A stretch of DNA of 64,000 bases from Paracoccaceae bacterium. GTDB taxonomy: Bacteria > Pseudomonadota > Alphaproteobacteria > Rhodobacterales > Rhodobacteraceae. A program made the translations under genes and the position numbers. The DNA lies in contig CP075370.1 in NCBI GenBank assembly GCA_019454225.1, forward strand, positions 1,540,001-1,604,000, given 5' to 3'. Below the pieces are notes generated by a model. That model was not told the origin of the DNA. It worked only from the letters and a program-made list of their open reading frames with translations, and did not search any database. Shown one piece after another: positions 27,461 to 36,469 of this stretch (positions are counted from its first letter, which is position 1; every line of letters starts with the position of its first letter).

Positions 27461-28372
27461 ATGATCACGCGACGGCTTTTCTGCGCCGCAGGCGGCGCGG
27501 CGATGGCCATGGCGGCCGGGCCGGGCCGGGTCTGGGCGCAGGCATCGCTCGACCTCGGCGACTACCGGCTCGACACGCTGGGCGACGGCAACCTGGTGCT
27601 GCCGCCCGATTTCCTGTTCGGCACCATGCCGCAGGACGAACTGGCGACGATCCTTGCCCGCCACGGCATGACCGCCGACAGCGCGACCCCGCCCTGCAAC
27701 GTGACGCTGCTGCGCGACGGCAGCCGCACGATCCTGTTCGACACCGGCGCGGGCCCCGATTTCCAGCCCTCGGCCGGCAAGCTGCCGGAGGCGCTCCAGG
27801 CCATCGGCCTGGCGCCCGGGGACGTGACGCATGTGATCTTTACCCATGGCCATCCCGACCATCTCTGGGGGCTGCTGGACGAATTCGACGAACCGGTCTT
27901 TGCCAATGCCGAGCACATGATCGGCGGCAGCGAACTCGACTACTGGACCGACCCCGCCACCGTCGCCCGGATCGGCGAGGCGCGCGCCAGCTTTGCCGTC
28001 GGTGCCGCGCGGCGGCTCGGCGCGATCGCGGGCGGGCTGCGCCGCCTGTCGGACGGCGAGACGGTGCTGCCCGGCATCGTCGCCCGCCTGACGCCCGGCC
28101 ACACGCCCGGCCACCTGGCCTTCGAGGTCGGGCAGGGCGGTGCGGCGGCCATGGTGGCGGGCGATGCGCTTGGCAACCATCACGTCGCCTTCGAACGGCC
28201 CGACTGGCTGTCGGGGGCCGATCAGGACGCGGCGATGGCGGCCGCGACGCGACGGCGTCTGCTGTCGCATGTCGCGGGCGCCGGGATGTGGGTGGTCGGC
28301 TTCCACTTTCCCGGCCAGGGCATCGGCCGGGCGGAACCGCAGGGCGACGCCTACGCCTTCCGCCCCGCCTGA
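27461..28372 (+). CDS. soxH: Metallo-beta-lactamase-fold protein SoxH
   Basis: A 303-aa exported protein with a Tat-like signal (MITRRLFCAAGGAAMAMAAG) and a metallo-beta-lactamase fold. The metal motif is FTHGHPDHLWG (HxHxDH), followed by the LTPGHTPGHLAF histidine and the GDALGNH aspartate. SoxH lies at the end of the Paracoccus sox cluster; its role is unclear and it is dispensable for thiosulfate oxidation. The Paracoccus soxG gene that normally precedes it is absent here. The stop is 4 bp from that of the convergent SulP gene. Confidence 0.82.
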   Translation: MITRRLFCAAGGAAMAMAAGPGRVWAQASLDLGDYRLDTLGDGNLVLPPDFLFGTMPQDELATILARHGMTADSATPPCNVTLLRDGSRTILFDTGAGPDFQPSAGKLPEALQAIGLAPGDVTHVIFTHGHPDHLWGLLDEFDEPVFANAEHMIGGSELDYWTDPATVARIGEARASFAVGAARRLGAIAGGLRRLSDGETVLPGIVARLTPGHTPGHLAFEVGQGGAAAMVAGDALGNHHVAFERPDWLSGADQDAAMAAATRRRLLSHVAGAGMWVVGFHFPGQGIGRAEPQGDAYAFRPA

Positions 28373-28376
28373 CCGC

Positions 28377-30086
28377 TCAGCCGGCGGCGCGGTAGTCGGC
28401 CAGCGCCGCCTCGATCCCGGTGGCAAAGACCACCTCGGGCGGGCGCACGCCATGGGTCAGCAGCGCCCTCCGGATGTCCGGCGCCGCCTCGACGATGTAA
28501 AGCCGGATGCCCCGCCGGTGCGCCTTGCGCGCCAGTCCCTCGACCACGTTCGCCCCGGTGGAATCGAGGAACGGCACCGCCGCAAAATCGAGGATCAGCG
28601 CGCGATGCGTGTCGGCGATGCGGTCCAGCACCGATCCGATCGAGGCCGCCGCGCCAAAGAAGAATGCCCCCCGGATGTGATAGATCACCACCTCGGGGTT
28701 TGCCGCGCGCGCCTCGTCATAGGGCTTGCCCTCGTCGGCGCGGTCGGTGGCGACAAAGGGGATCTCGGTCGTCACCGCGGCCGCCTGGCTCATCCGGTGG
28801 ATGAACAGCACCGCCCCCAGCAGGAAGCCCACCACGATGGCCTCGGTCAGGTCGCGGAAGATGGTCAGCCCGAAGGTCGCCCCCAGCACCGTCGCATCGC
28901 CCCAGCCCGACCGCACCAGCACCGCCACCGCCGGTTTCTCGATCATGTTCCAGGCCACCACCGCCAGCACCCCCGCCAGCGCCGCCAGCGGGATGAAGGA
29001 CAGAAGCGGCGCCGCCAGCAGCATGAACCCCAGCAGGAACACCGCATGCAGCATCCCCGACACCGGCCCGTGCGCCCCGGCGCGCACATTGGTCGCCGTG
29101 CGCGCGATGGTGCCGGTCACGCAGAACCCGCCCATCAGCGCCGATCCCACATTGGCCACCCCCTGCGCCACCAGTTCGCAGTTCGACCGGTGCCGCCGCC
29201 CCGTCATCCCGTCGGCCACCACCGCCGACAGCAGCGATTCAATGGCACCCAGCAGGGTGAAGGACACCGCCGCCGGAAAGACCTCGGCCACCCGCGCCCA
29301 GCTCAGCTCGGGCAGGTGCGGCGCGGGCAGGGCAGAGGGGATGCCGCCGAACCGCGTGCCGATGGTCTCGACCGGCAGGTTCAGCATCCAGGTGGCCACC
29401 GCCGCCACCGCCACCGCGATCAGCATCCCCGGCCAGTGCGGCCGCCAGGACTTGAGCCCCAGGATCATCCCCACCGTCGCCGCCGCCAGCACCACCGCCG
29501 CCGGCGTCCAGGTCGGCAGCGCCGCCCAGAGCGCGGGCAGCTTCTCCAGCAGCGGGCCCGGCTCGGCGGTCAGGGCAAGGCCCATCAGCTCCTTGATCTG
29601 GCTGGCAAAGATGATGACGGCAATGCCCGCGGTGAAGCCCACGGTCACCGGGAAGGGGATGAACTTGATGTAGGTGCCCAGCCGCAGCGCCCCCACCCCC
29701 ATCAGCATCAGCCCCGACAGGAAGGTGGCCAGGATCAGGCCGTCCACCCCGTGCAGCGCCACCGTGGCGGACACCAGCACGATGAAGGCCCCGGCGGGCC
29801 CGCCGATCTGGAACCGTGATCCCCCCAGCATCGACACCAGGAACCCGCCGACGATCGCCGTCACCAGCCCCTGCGCCGGGGTCACGCCCGAGGCGATGGC
29901 GATCGCCATCGACAGCGGCAGCGCCACGATCGCCACGGTCAGCCCGGCCAGCGCGTCGGCCCGCAGATGCGCCGCGCCGTAGCCCTCGCGCAGCACCGTC
30001 AGCAGCTTAGGGGTGTAAAGGTCGATGGTCGCGAAATCGTCGACATGGGCGGGGCGGGGGGCAGGGCGGGGCGCTTGGCTGGTCAT
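28377..30086 (-). CDS. SulP family inorganic anion transporter with STAS domain (second copy)
   Basis: From ATG 30086 the product is 569 aa. The SulP core (ADALAGLTVAIVALPLSMAIAIASGVTPAQGLVTAIVGGF) is followed by about a dozen helices. A C-terminal STAS domain carries the regulatory loop FLDSTGANVVEGL. It is distinct in sequence from the SulP at 15438, so the two are not a recent duplication. It converges on soxH and sits 52 bp after a small XRE regulator on the same strand, so the pair is probably one transcript. Sulfate or bicarbonate transport are the usual possibilities. Confidence 0.9.
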   Translation of the reverse strand: MTSQAPRPAPRPAHVDDFATIDLYTPKLLTVLREGYGAAHLRADALAGLTVAIVALPLSMAIAIASGVTPAQGLVTAIVGGFLVSMLGGSRFQIGGPAGAFIVLVSATVALHGVDGLILATFLSGLMLMGVGALRLGTYIKFIPFPVTVGFTAGIAVIIFASQIKELMGLALTAEPGPLLEKLPALWAALPTWTPAAVVLAAATVGMILGLKSWRPHWPGMLIAVAVAAVATWMLNLPVETIGTRFGGIPSALPAPHLPELSWARVAEVFPAAVSFTLLGAIESLLSAVVADGMTGRRHRSNCELVAQGVANVGSALMGGFCVTGTIARTATNVRAGAHGPVSGMLHAVFLLGFMLLAAPLLSFIPLAALAGVLAVVAWNMIEKPAVAVLVRSGWGDATVLGATFGLTIFRDLTEAIVVGFLLGAVLFIHRMSQAAAVTTEIPFVATDRADEGKPYDEARAANPEVVIYHIRGAFFFGAAASIGSVLDRIADTHRALILDFAAVPFLDSTGANVVEGLARKAHRRGIRLYIVEAAPDIRRALLTHGVRPPEVVFATGIEAALADYRAAG

Positions 30087-30138
30087 CACGGTCTCGGCGG
30101 CAATCTCGGGGGCAGGGTGGCGGGCTCCGGCGGCCGGG

Positions 30139-30417
30139 TCATTCCGGCGGCGGCCGTCCGCCGCCGTTGCCAGGGCGGCGCAGCCGCACCCCGCGCCCGC
30201 CGCCATCCGATGCCGCGCCCTCTGCGATCAGGTCCACCCCCATCGCCTCCAGCGCCGCGATCACCTTCACCAGGCTGTCCACCACGCCCCGCACCTGCCC
30301 GTCGCTCGCCTCCATCCGCTGGATCGTCGGCAACGACAGGCCGGCGCGTTCGGCCAGCGTCTTCTGGTCGATGCCAAGCAAGGCGCGCGCGGCGCGCAAC
30401 TGGGCAGAGGTGATCAC
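30139..30417 (-). CDS. Small XRE-family helix-turn-helix regulator
   Basis: I start this 92-aa protein at GTG 30417, where conservation begins (VITSAQLRAARALLGIDQKTLAERAGLSLPTIQRME). That stretch is a complete XRE/Cro-type helix-turn-helix over residues 4-60. The C-terminal tail is glycine- and arginine-rich. Its place directly before the SulP transporter gene on the same strand suggests it regulates that operon, possibly itself included. The ligand or signal is unknown. Confidence 0.78.
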   Translation of the reverse strand: MITSAQLRAARALLGIDQKTLAERAGLSLPTIQRMEASDGQVRGVVDSLVKVIAALEAMGVDLIAEGAASDGGGRGVRLRRPGNGGGRPPPE

Positions 30418-30604
30418 GCGCCTGGGTCTCCGTCGCAGGGTCCGGCATGGGGCTGGTGCCCCATGATCACCATTCCGGACATTTGAAGTGATGTCCAGCG
30501 CATCATCCCGGCACGCTGCGCCATCTGCCGCGGGCGGCATTCCCGGGCTTGCGGGCGCCGGGCGGCACCGTAATCTGGCCCGGCAAACGGGGCAGGAGAC
30601 GGCG

Positions 30605-32209
30605 ATGGACGACTGGTGGCGTGGTGCCGTGACCTATCAGGTCTATCCCCGGTCCTTCCAGGACAGCAACGGCGACGGGGTGGGCGACCTGCCGGGCATC
30701 ACCGCGCGCCTGTCCCATGTGGCCGATCTCGGCGCCGATGCGATCTGGCTGTCACCGGTGTTCCGCTCGCCGATGGCCGACATGGGCTATGACGTGTCGG
30801 ACTACCGCGACATCGACCCGGTGTTCGGCACGCTCGCCGACTTCGACGCCATGGTCGCCCGGGCGCATGCCCTGGGGCTGAAAGTGGTGATCGACCAGGT
30901 GCTGTCGCATTCCTCCGACCGCCACCCCTTCTTCGCCGCCAGCCGAGCCAGCCGCGACAATCCGCGGGCAGACTGGTATGTCTGGGCCGACCCCCGGCAC
31001 GATGGCGGCCCGCCCTCGAACTGGCTGTCGGTGTTCGGCGGCCCGGCCTGGACATGGGATGCCCGCCGCCGCCAGTACTACCTGCACAACTTCCTGTCCT
31101 GTCAGCCGGATTTCAACTTTCACAACCCCGACGTGCAGGACTGGCACCTCGACAACATCCGCTTCTGGCTCGACCGTGGCGTCGACGGCCTGCGCCTCGA
31201 TACGGTCAACTACTTCTTCCATGACCGGCTTCTGCGCGACAACCCGGCCGACCCGCGCGACAAGCCCGCGCCGGAATCGAACCCCTATGGCATGCAGTAT
31301 CACCTGTTCGACAAGAACCGCCCCGAAAACCTGGCCTGGCTGGCACGCATCCGCGCGCTGCTCGATGGCTATGGCGCCCGGATGGCGGTGGGCGAGGTGG
31401 GCGAAAGCCATCATGCCATCGCGATGATGGGCGAATACACGGCGCCCGGCCGCCTGCACCAGTGCTACTCGTTCGAGATGATGGGCCCCGAATTCACCGC
31501 CGCCGCCTTCCGCGCGCGGATCGAGGCGTTCTTTGCCGGTGCCCCGCAAGGCTGGCCGATGTGGGCCTTCTCGAACCATGACGTGCCGCGCCATGTCACC
31601 CGCTGGGCCGCCCATGGCGCCACGCCCGAAACCCTGGCGAAACTCTCGGCGGCGCTGCTGCTGTCGTTTCCCGGCTCGGTCTGCCTCTGGCAGGGCGAGG
31701 AACTGGGCCAGACCGACACCGCGCTGACCTTCGAGGAACTGACCGACCCGCAGGGCATCGCCTTCTGGCCCGCGCCGGTTGGGCGCGACAACACGCGCAC
31801 CCCGATGGTCTGGGATGGCGGCGCGCAGGGCGGATTCACCACCGGCACGCCCTGGCTGCCCGTCAAGCCGCCGCAACTTGCCCGCCATGTCGCGGGGCAG
31901 GCGGCCGATCCGGACTCGCCGCTGGCCTTCTACCGCGCCTTGCTGGCCTTCCGCCGCGCAACCCCCGGCCTCGGTGGTGCGGCCTTCCGGTTCCACGATA
32001 CCGCCGAACCCGTGCTGGCCCTGACGCGCGGGCAAGGCACCGATGCCATCCTCTGCGTCTTCAACCTGTCGCCCGAACCACAGCACGTGGCGCTTGCTGC
32101 ACCGGCCGTGCCGGTGGGCCCGTGCCTGTCCGCCCGCGCCCACGGCAACGCCCTGCACCTCGGGCCGAACGGATTCGCCTTCCTGCCGGGGGCGCGGCCG
32201 CTGGTCTGA
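30605..32209 (+). CDS. Alpha-glucosidase (glycoside hydrolase family 13)
   Basis: The product is 535 aa from ATG 30605, with AGGAGAC upstream. The N-terminus WWRGAVTYQVYPRSFQDSNGDGVGDLPGI is characteristic of the oligo-1,6-glucosidase/alpha-glucosidase branch of GH13. The catalytic triad is intact: nucleophile D199 (GLRLDTVNYF), acid/base E264 (VGEVGES) and D326 (FSNHDVPRH). No signal peptide is present, so it acts on imported maltose- or sucrose-like sugars. Rhodobacterales often carry such a gene in an agl operon with an ABC transporter, but here it stands alone. Confidence 0.92.
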   Translation: MDDWWRGAVTYQVYPRSFQDSNGDGVGDLPGITARLSHVADLGADAIWLSPVFRSPMADMGYDVSDYRDIDPVFGTLADFDAMVARAHALGLKVVIDQVLSHSSDRHPFFAASRASRDNPRADWYVWADPRHDGGPPSNWLSVFGGPAWTWDARRRQYYLHNFLSCQPDFNFHNPDVQDWHLDNIRFWLDRGVDGLRLDTVNYFFHDRLLRDNPADPRDKPAPESNPYGMQYHLFDKNRPENLAWLARIRALLDGYGARMAVGEVGESHHAIAMMGEYTAPGRLHQCYSFEMMGPEFTAAAFRARIEAFFAGAPQGWPMWAFSNHDVPRHVTRWAAHGATPETLAKLSAALLLSFPGSVCLWQGEELGQTDTALTFEELTDPQGIAFWPAPVGRDNTRTPMVWDGGAQGGFTTGTPWLPVKPPQLARHVAGQAADPDSPLAFYRALLAFRRATPGLGGAAFRFHDTAEPVLALTRGQGTDAILCVFNLSPEPQHVALAAPAVPVGPCLSARAHGNALHLGPNGFAFLPGARPLV

Positions 32210-32446
32210 CCCCCCGCGCGGCCCGATTGCGCGCGTTGCGTTAACCGTGGCCGCCCCGCGCGGCCTGTCGGGACGGATGCCATACGCGGAACGGACGCGG
32301 GCGGGACGGGAAACCGACGCGGAAAATCCAGCCCTTTCAGCCGTTAACCCCCGATTCGCCGCACCCTGCCGCCGCCGTTGCGCCCGGCGCGGGGATTGAC
32401 GTTTTCCGCCGCCGGTGCCCATCTGGCGACGACGACAGGAGCACCC

Positions 32447-32656
32447 ATGATCACGCTGGAAATCCCCGACATGTCCTGCGGCCACTGCAAGGCCGCCGTC
32501 GAACGCGCCCTGACCGGCGCCGATCCCGGCGCGGCGGTCGCGGTCGACCTGCCCGCCCGCCGCGCCACCGTGGCCGGCGCCGCCGCCCCGGCCCTGCTGG
32601 TCGCCGCGCTCGACGCCGCGGGCTTCCCGGCCCGGGTCGCCGCAGACGGGGCTTGA
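32447..32656 (+). CDS. Heavy-metal-associated (CopZ-like) small protein
   Basis: A 69-aa protein starting at ATG 32447, with ACAGGAG upstream. It consists of one HMA ferredoxin-like domain with the metal site MSCGHC (C11, C14) near the N-terminus, followed by the expected beta-alpha-beta-beta-alpha-beta pattern. Such proteins shuttle Cu(I) or other soft metals to P-type ATPases or bind them protectively. No copper ATPase is next door, so the partner is unknown. Confidence 0.85.
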   Translation: MITLEIPDMSCGHCKAAVERALTGADPGAAVAVDLPARRATVAGAAAPALLVAALDAAGFPARVAADGA

Positions 32657-32712
32657 TCCCGGCCCCCGCTCCGCGCCAACTGGCGGCATCAGGGGACCGG
32701 GGGAGGAAACCG

Positions 32713-33534
32713 ATGGCCAGACCGCTGCCCGTGCTGGGTGCCGCACTGACGCTCGACATGCTGGCGAGACATCGTGATTGGGTCCTGTCGGCCCCAAGAG
32801 ATCTGGAAATTCAAAGCTTTGCCTCAGCCCGCGCGCTGTCGGGCGACATGCGGCCCCTGATCGACCGGGCACGCGGCCTGCTTGACGGGCACAGCGGCAG
32901 GCTGGGCCTGCATGGTCCCTTCCTGGGCTTTGCCATCGACGCCTACGACCCCGACGTGGCCGAGGTGGTGCGCCGCCGCATGCTGGCCTGCCTTGACGCC
33001 TGCGCGGCGCTCGGCGCTGACCAGATGGTGATCCACTCGCCCGTCACGATCTGGGACCACTCCAACCACCTGGCCGAACCGGCCGAGGAGCCGATCCAGA
33101 TCGAGCGTGTCCGCTGGCTCATGGCGCCGGTGATCGCCCGGGCCGAGGCCGAGGGCGTCACCCTGGTCATCGAGAATGTCGAGGATATCGACCCCGCCGC
33201 CCGCTGCCGGCTGGCCGACGCGCTGAACAGCCCGGCGGTCGCCGTATCGCTCGACACCGGCCACGCCCACTACGCCCACCGCCTGGCCGGTGCACCCCCG
33301 GTCGACGTCTTCATCCACGCCGCCGGCAAGCGCCTCCAGCACGTCCACCTGCAGGACACCGACGGCTATGCCGACCGGCATTGGCACCCGGGCGAAGGCG
33401 ATCTGAACTGGCGGTCGGTCTTTGCCGCGCTCGGCTCGCTGCGCCAGATGCCGCGCCTGATCCTTGAGGTGAACGATCAGCGGGGCCTCCTGCGGGGGGC
33501 GGAACACCTGGCGGCCATGGGGCTGGCGATCTAG
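32713..33534 (+). CDS. Sugar phosphate isomerase/epimerase family TIM-barrel protein
   Basis: The product is 273 aa from ATG 32713, preceded by GGGAGGA. It has the xylose-isomerase-like/AP-endonuclease-2 fold: LGLHGPFLGFAIDAYDPDV, MVIHSPVTIWDHS, LVIENVEDIDP and VSLDTGHAHYAH carry the metal-binding His, Glu and Asp residues. HLQDTDGYADRHWHPGEGDLNW near the C-terminus is also typical. The family includes epimerases, inosose dehydratases and hydroxypyruvate isomerases; the substrate cannot be inferred. Its TAG stop overlaps the stop of the convergent regulator gene by a few bases. Confidence 0.8.
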   Translation: MARPLPVLGAALTLDMLARHRDWVLSAPRDLEIQSFASARALSGDMRPLIDRARGLLDGHSGRLGLHGPFLGFAIDAYDPDVAEVVRRRMLACLDACAALGADQMVIHSPVTIWDHSNHLAEPAEEPIQIERVRWLMAPVIARAEAEGVTLVIENVEDIDPAARCRLADALNSPAVAVSLDTGHAHYAHRLAGAPPVDVFIHAAGKRLQHVHLQDTDGYADRHWHPGEGDLNWRSVFAALGSLRQMPRLILEVNDQRGLLRGAEHLAAMGLAI

Positions 33535-35144
33535 CGCAGCTTCCTGATTTCCTTCAGCAATCCGGTATTGCGCAGGGTCCGCACGGGATATTCCGGGTCT
33601 TCCAGCATGCGGTCGATGGAAAATCCCGGCTCCAGCCGTTCCAGGGCTTCCTTCATCGAGTTCGCGCGCATCAGGTCGCCGCGCTGCGCATAGAGCGACA
33701 TCAGATAGCGATAGGCCGGCCGCAGCGAGGGCGCGCCGAAGGTCGCGGCCTCGGCCGACCGGATCGCCTCGTCGATGCGGCCGGTCGCCACGCAGACCGT
33801 CGCGTGATGCGCCTCCCACCAGTGGCGGAACGCCGACCGTTCCGCATAGGCGCGCCCCAGCAGCGAGGTGCGATAGGCCGCCTCTCCGTCCCCCGCCAGC
33901 ATCCGCGCCACCGCCATCGCCTGCAGGGCATAGGGGTTGCGGGGGTTTTCCTCGACCGCCGCCTTCGCCGCCTCGCCCGCCGCCTGCGCGTCGCCGAACA
34001 GCATCGCCCGGGTCTGGGCGATCAGCGCCTGCAACGTCGCATTGCCGGTGTCGCGTTCCCCTGCCTGCCGGGTCAGCGACTCGGCCAGGTCATGCAGTTC
34101 GGGCCGCAGCGCCTGCGGCAGTTCGATCGCCTTGACCATCTGCAGAAGCCCGCGCCAGGCCAGGTGGACAGGGTTTTCCTCGACCTCCCAGGCCGCCTGC
34201 ATCAGCTTGTCGGCCTCGCGCAACTGCGCCTCGTCAAAGCTGAACATGCGGTGCAGCGCCAGTTGCGTCAGCGCCGCCGACTTGGTTGCCGCACGCCCGA
34301 GGCCCAGCATGTGCGGCACCTTGCCCACGGTGCGCTCTGCCGCCTCATAGGCCACGCGGATCAGGTCGGCCCCGCCGACCAGCGACGAGGCGGTGCCGAC
34401 AAACCTGCAATCCTTCTGGAACAGCACCCGCCCGGTCGGGAGGTGCAGCACCTTGATCAGCGCCAGGCAGATGCCGTTGTCCTCGACCACGCTGCAGGAC
34501 ACGTCGATGTCGCAGGGCGGCGATGCCGTGCCCGCGACGGGGGCGACGATGGCCGCCGTCACATTGTCCGAAATGTCGGTCGCGATGCGGGCCGCGATGA
34601 TCTCGGCCACGAGGGACGAGGCCGAGCCGGGCAGCGCGGAGGCGCCGCAGCGGATCACGATCGGCTGCTGCGACGTGCCCGGCCCCCCGGCATCGGCGGC
34701 GCGTGTGGCGGGCGTCGCGCCGTTGCGCTGCCGCATGCCTTCCAGCCAGCGCAGGAAACCGGTGTCGCGCACGGTGATCCCGTCCAGGAACTCCCCCGGC
34801 CCGTCGCGCAGCACGGTCACGGTGCCGGGTTCCAGGCGCACCCATTCGCGGTCGGCCTGCACCACGCCGTGCCAGTCGCCGAAGGCGCGGCGCAGATCGA
34901 CAAGTGCCTGGCGCAGGCTGCCCGCCGCCTGCTGCGCGCCCCGGTCCGACCACAGATGTTCCTCGATCCAGCGGCGACCGCGCCGCTGGTCATCCGCCGT
35001 TGCCAGCAGCGCCAGCAGCGCCCGCGCCTTGTGCGGCTTCGGCGTCAGATCGACGCCCCCGGGGCCCGTTGCCGAAAACGGGCCGTTCAGGCGAAGTTCA
35101 ACAACCGGCGCAGGGCGCGCGGGGGGGCTGTCGTCGGGCGGCAT
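33531..35144 (-). CDS. SARP/BTAD-like transcriptional regulator with tetratricopeptide-type C-terminus
   Basis: I start at ATG 35144 (537 aa); the upstream 26 codons look like leader. Residues 15-105 resemble the OmpR-type winged helix of SARP/CadC-like activators (VELRLNGPFSATGPGGVDLTPKPHKARALLALLA, then RRWIEEHLWSDRGAQQAAGSLRQAL). A middle domain near 140-260 has a beta-rich pattern seen in adenylate-cyclase-like or sensor regions. The C-terminal half is a series of helical TPR-like repeats (NPYALQAMAVARMLAGDGEAAYRTSLLGRAYAERS, split by gaps). It has no transmembrane segment. The target genes are unknown; the neighbouring haloperoxidase-like gene is divergent and a possible candidate. Confidence 0.72.
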   Translation of the reverse strand: MPPDDSPPARPAPVVELRLNGPFSATGPGGVDLTPKPHKARALLALLATADDQRRGRRWIEEHLWSDRGAQQAAGSLRQALVDLRRAFGDWHGVVQADREWVRLEPGTVTVLRDGPGEFLDGITVRDTGFLRWLEGMRQRNGATPATRAADAGGPGTSQQPIVIRCGASALPGSASSLVAEIIAARIATDISDNVTAAIVAPVAGTASPPCDIDVSCSVVEDNGICLALIKVLHLPTGRVLFQKDCRFVGTASSLVGGADLIRVAYEAAERTVGKVPHMLGLGRAATKSAALTQLALHRMFSFDEAQLREADKLMQAAWEVEENPVHLAWRGLLQMVKAIELPQALRPELHDLAESLTRQAGERDTGNATLQALIAQTRAMLFGDAQAAGEAAKAAVEENPRNPYALQAMAVARMLAGDGEAAYRTSLLGRAYAERSAFRHWWEAHHATVCVATGRIDEAIRSAEAATFGAPSLRPAYRYLMSLYAQRGDLMRANSMKEALERLEPGFSIDRMLEDPEYPVRTLRNTGLLKEIRKLR

Positions 35145-35346
35145 AGACGTTCCCGGATCCTGGCGGTGACGCCACGTTAACACCGTGCCGCGCCGTCTGG
35201 TAGGCTTTTGATGTGCCGTCAAAACCGCGCCAATTCGGCGGAGCCTGCGTCGCGGCGTTGGACCGCGCGAAAGGCCCGTCCTACTGTGGCGCCATGCGCG
35301 ACAGGTCCGCTGCGGCCCGCGCCGGAAGCATGATCGGAGAGCGACG

Positions 35347-36456
35347 ATGGCCTATTCGGGAACGCAAGGCACCCAGGGGACGCAGGGCACCCAGGGAACG
35401 CAGGGGACGCAGGGCACACAAGGTACGCAAGGGACGCAAGGCACCCAGGGAACCCAGGGCACGCAAAGCGCGGGCGGCGCCGGAGGGCCCTATCTGGGGG
35501 CGGCGCTGGCCAGCACACGGGACGGGATCGCGCGGCACTGGACGGGCCAGAGCGCGCTGATTCCGACGGTCAGCCTGCCCGGTCACTGGGACGCGTTCCG
35601 CAAGATGCAGGATGCGCCGCAGGTCGCGGTGATCGACTATGAACTGTCGCAGGTCGCCGCGCTTGACCTCGGGGGTCCGCTGTCGGCGCAGGTGGTGTCG
35701 CCCTTGACGGGCGGGGCTGCGGTGGTGTCGCTGACCCGGCCCGGCGTGACCGCCGCGCTTCTTGATGCCCAGCTGGCCCTGATTCGCAGCTATGCCGACC
35801 TGCGACTGGACCGGATGGCCGAAATCCAGGTGCAGTCGAACGACCTTGTCAGCTTCTTCGGTGCGCAGGCCTATCTTGACCGGGTCGCGACGCGCCGGTC
35901 GCTCGATCTGATTTGGGCGCTGCTGCGGCTGGTCGGGCGGCTGGAGATGCGTGTGAAGATGCATTTCGACTTTCCCCGCCCGATCGCGATCAGCCCCGAT
36001 GTGCAGCCGATCATCCAGACGCCGGGCCACGGGTCCTGGCCCTCGGGGCATGCGACCGAGGCCTTCGCGGTGGCCACGCTGTTCTCGGCATTGCAGGCCC
36101 CAGGCACGATCGACCCGGCGACCGAGATCGCGAACCGCAGCCTGCCGATGCGGCTGGCCGCCCGGATCGCCGAGAACCGCACGGTGGCGGGCGTGCATTA
36201 CCCCACCGACAGCATGGCCGGGGCGATGCTGGGTCTGGGAATCGGGGAACTGCTGGTGAACTGGCTGTCGGGGCGCCCCGATACGCCGGTCTATGCGTTC
36301 GATGCCACCGACTGGGCCGGTGATTTCGATCTGGCCACGCTGCAATCGCTGCTGCCTGCCGTGCCGAGCCGCGTTGCCCTTGATCCGGCCAAGCCGCCGC
36401 CGCCGGTGCTGGCAAGCCTGTGGAACATCGCGCGCGACGAATGGCCCCGCGCCTGA
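35347..36456 (+). CDS. PAP2/vanadium-haloperoxidase-fold protein with N-terminal (GTQ)12 collagen-like repeat
   Basis: A 369-aa protein. Residues 5-40 are twelve perfect Gly-Thr-Gln triplets, a collagen-like Gly-X-Y pattern. The rest is helical and contains the complete acid-phosphatase/vanadium-haloperoxidase active site: K204 and R211-P212 (KMHFDFPRP), P232-S-G-H235 (SWPSGHATEAF), and R278, H284, D288 (NRTVAGVHYPTD). Such sites bind vanadate (haloperoxidase) or phosphate (lipid or acid phosphatase). No signal peptide or clear membrane-helix bundle precedes the domain, favouring a soluble haloperoxidase-like protein. The gene converges on an S8 protease gene, with an 8-bp-stem hairpin (36470-36495) between them. 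Confidence 0.82.
   Translation: MAYSGTQGTQGTQGTQGTQGTQGTQGTQGTQGTQGTQGTQSAGGAGGPYLGAALASTRDGIARHWTGQSALIPTVSLPGHWDAFRKMQDAPQVAVIDYELSQVAALDLGGPLSAQVVSPLTGGAAVVSLTRPGVTAALLDAQLALIRSYADLRLDRMAEIQVQSNDLVSFFGAQAYLDRVATRRSLDLIWALLRLVGRLEMRVKMHFDFPRPIAISPDVQPIIQTPGHGSWPSGHATEAFAVATLFSALQAPGTIDPATEIANRSLPMRLAARIAENRTVAGVHYPTDSMAGAMLGLGIGELLVNWLSGRPDTPVYAFDATDWAGDFDLATLQSLLPAVPSRVALDPAKPPPPVLASLWNIARDEWPRA
35359..35466 (+). repeat. Twelve tandem 9-bp units encoding Gly-Thr-Gln
   Basis: Twelve consecutive 9-bp units (GGN-ACN-CAR) encode an uninterrupted GTQ tract at the start of the haloperoxidase-like protein. Synonymous bases differ between units (ggaacgcaa, ggcacccag, gggacgcag, ggtacgcaa and others) while the amino acids never change. 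The array is therefore not a fresh slippage product. Confidence 0.95.
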
Positions 36457-36469
36457 CGTGACGGGGCGC

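Noticed and set aside
25349-28453. 1,034-codon minus-strand frame across soxE-soxH
   Set aside because: A shadow of four confident genes; the translation is Arg/His/Pro-rich with no motif.
35359-35466. 9-bp tandem array as a phase-variation (slippage) locus
   Set aside because: The units differ at synonymous positions and are multiples of three, so slippage would be inefficient and would not shift the frame.
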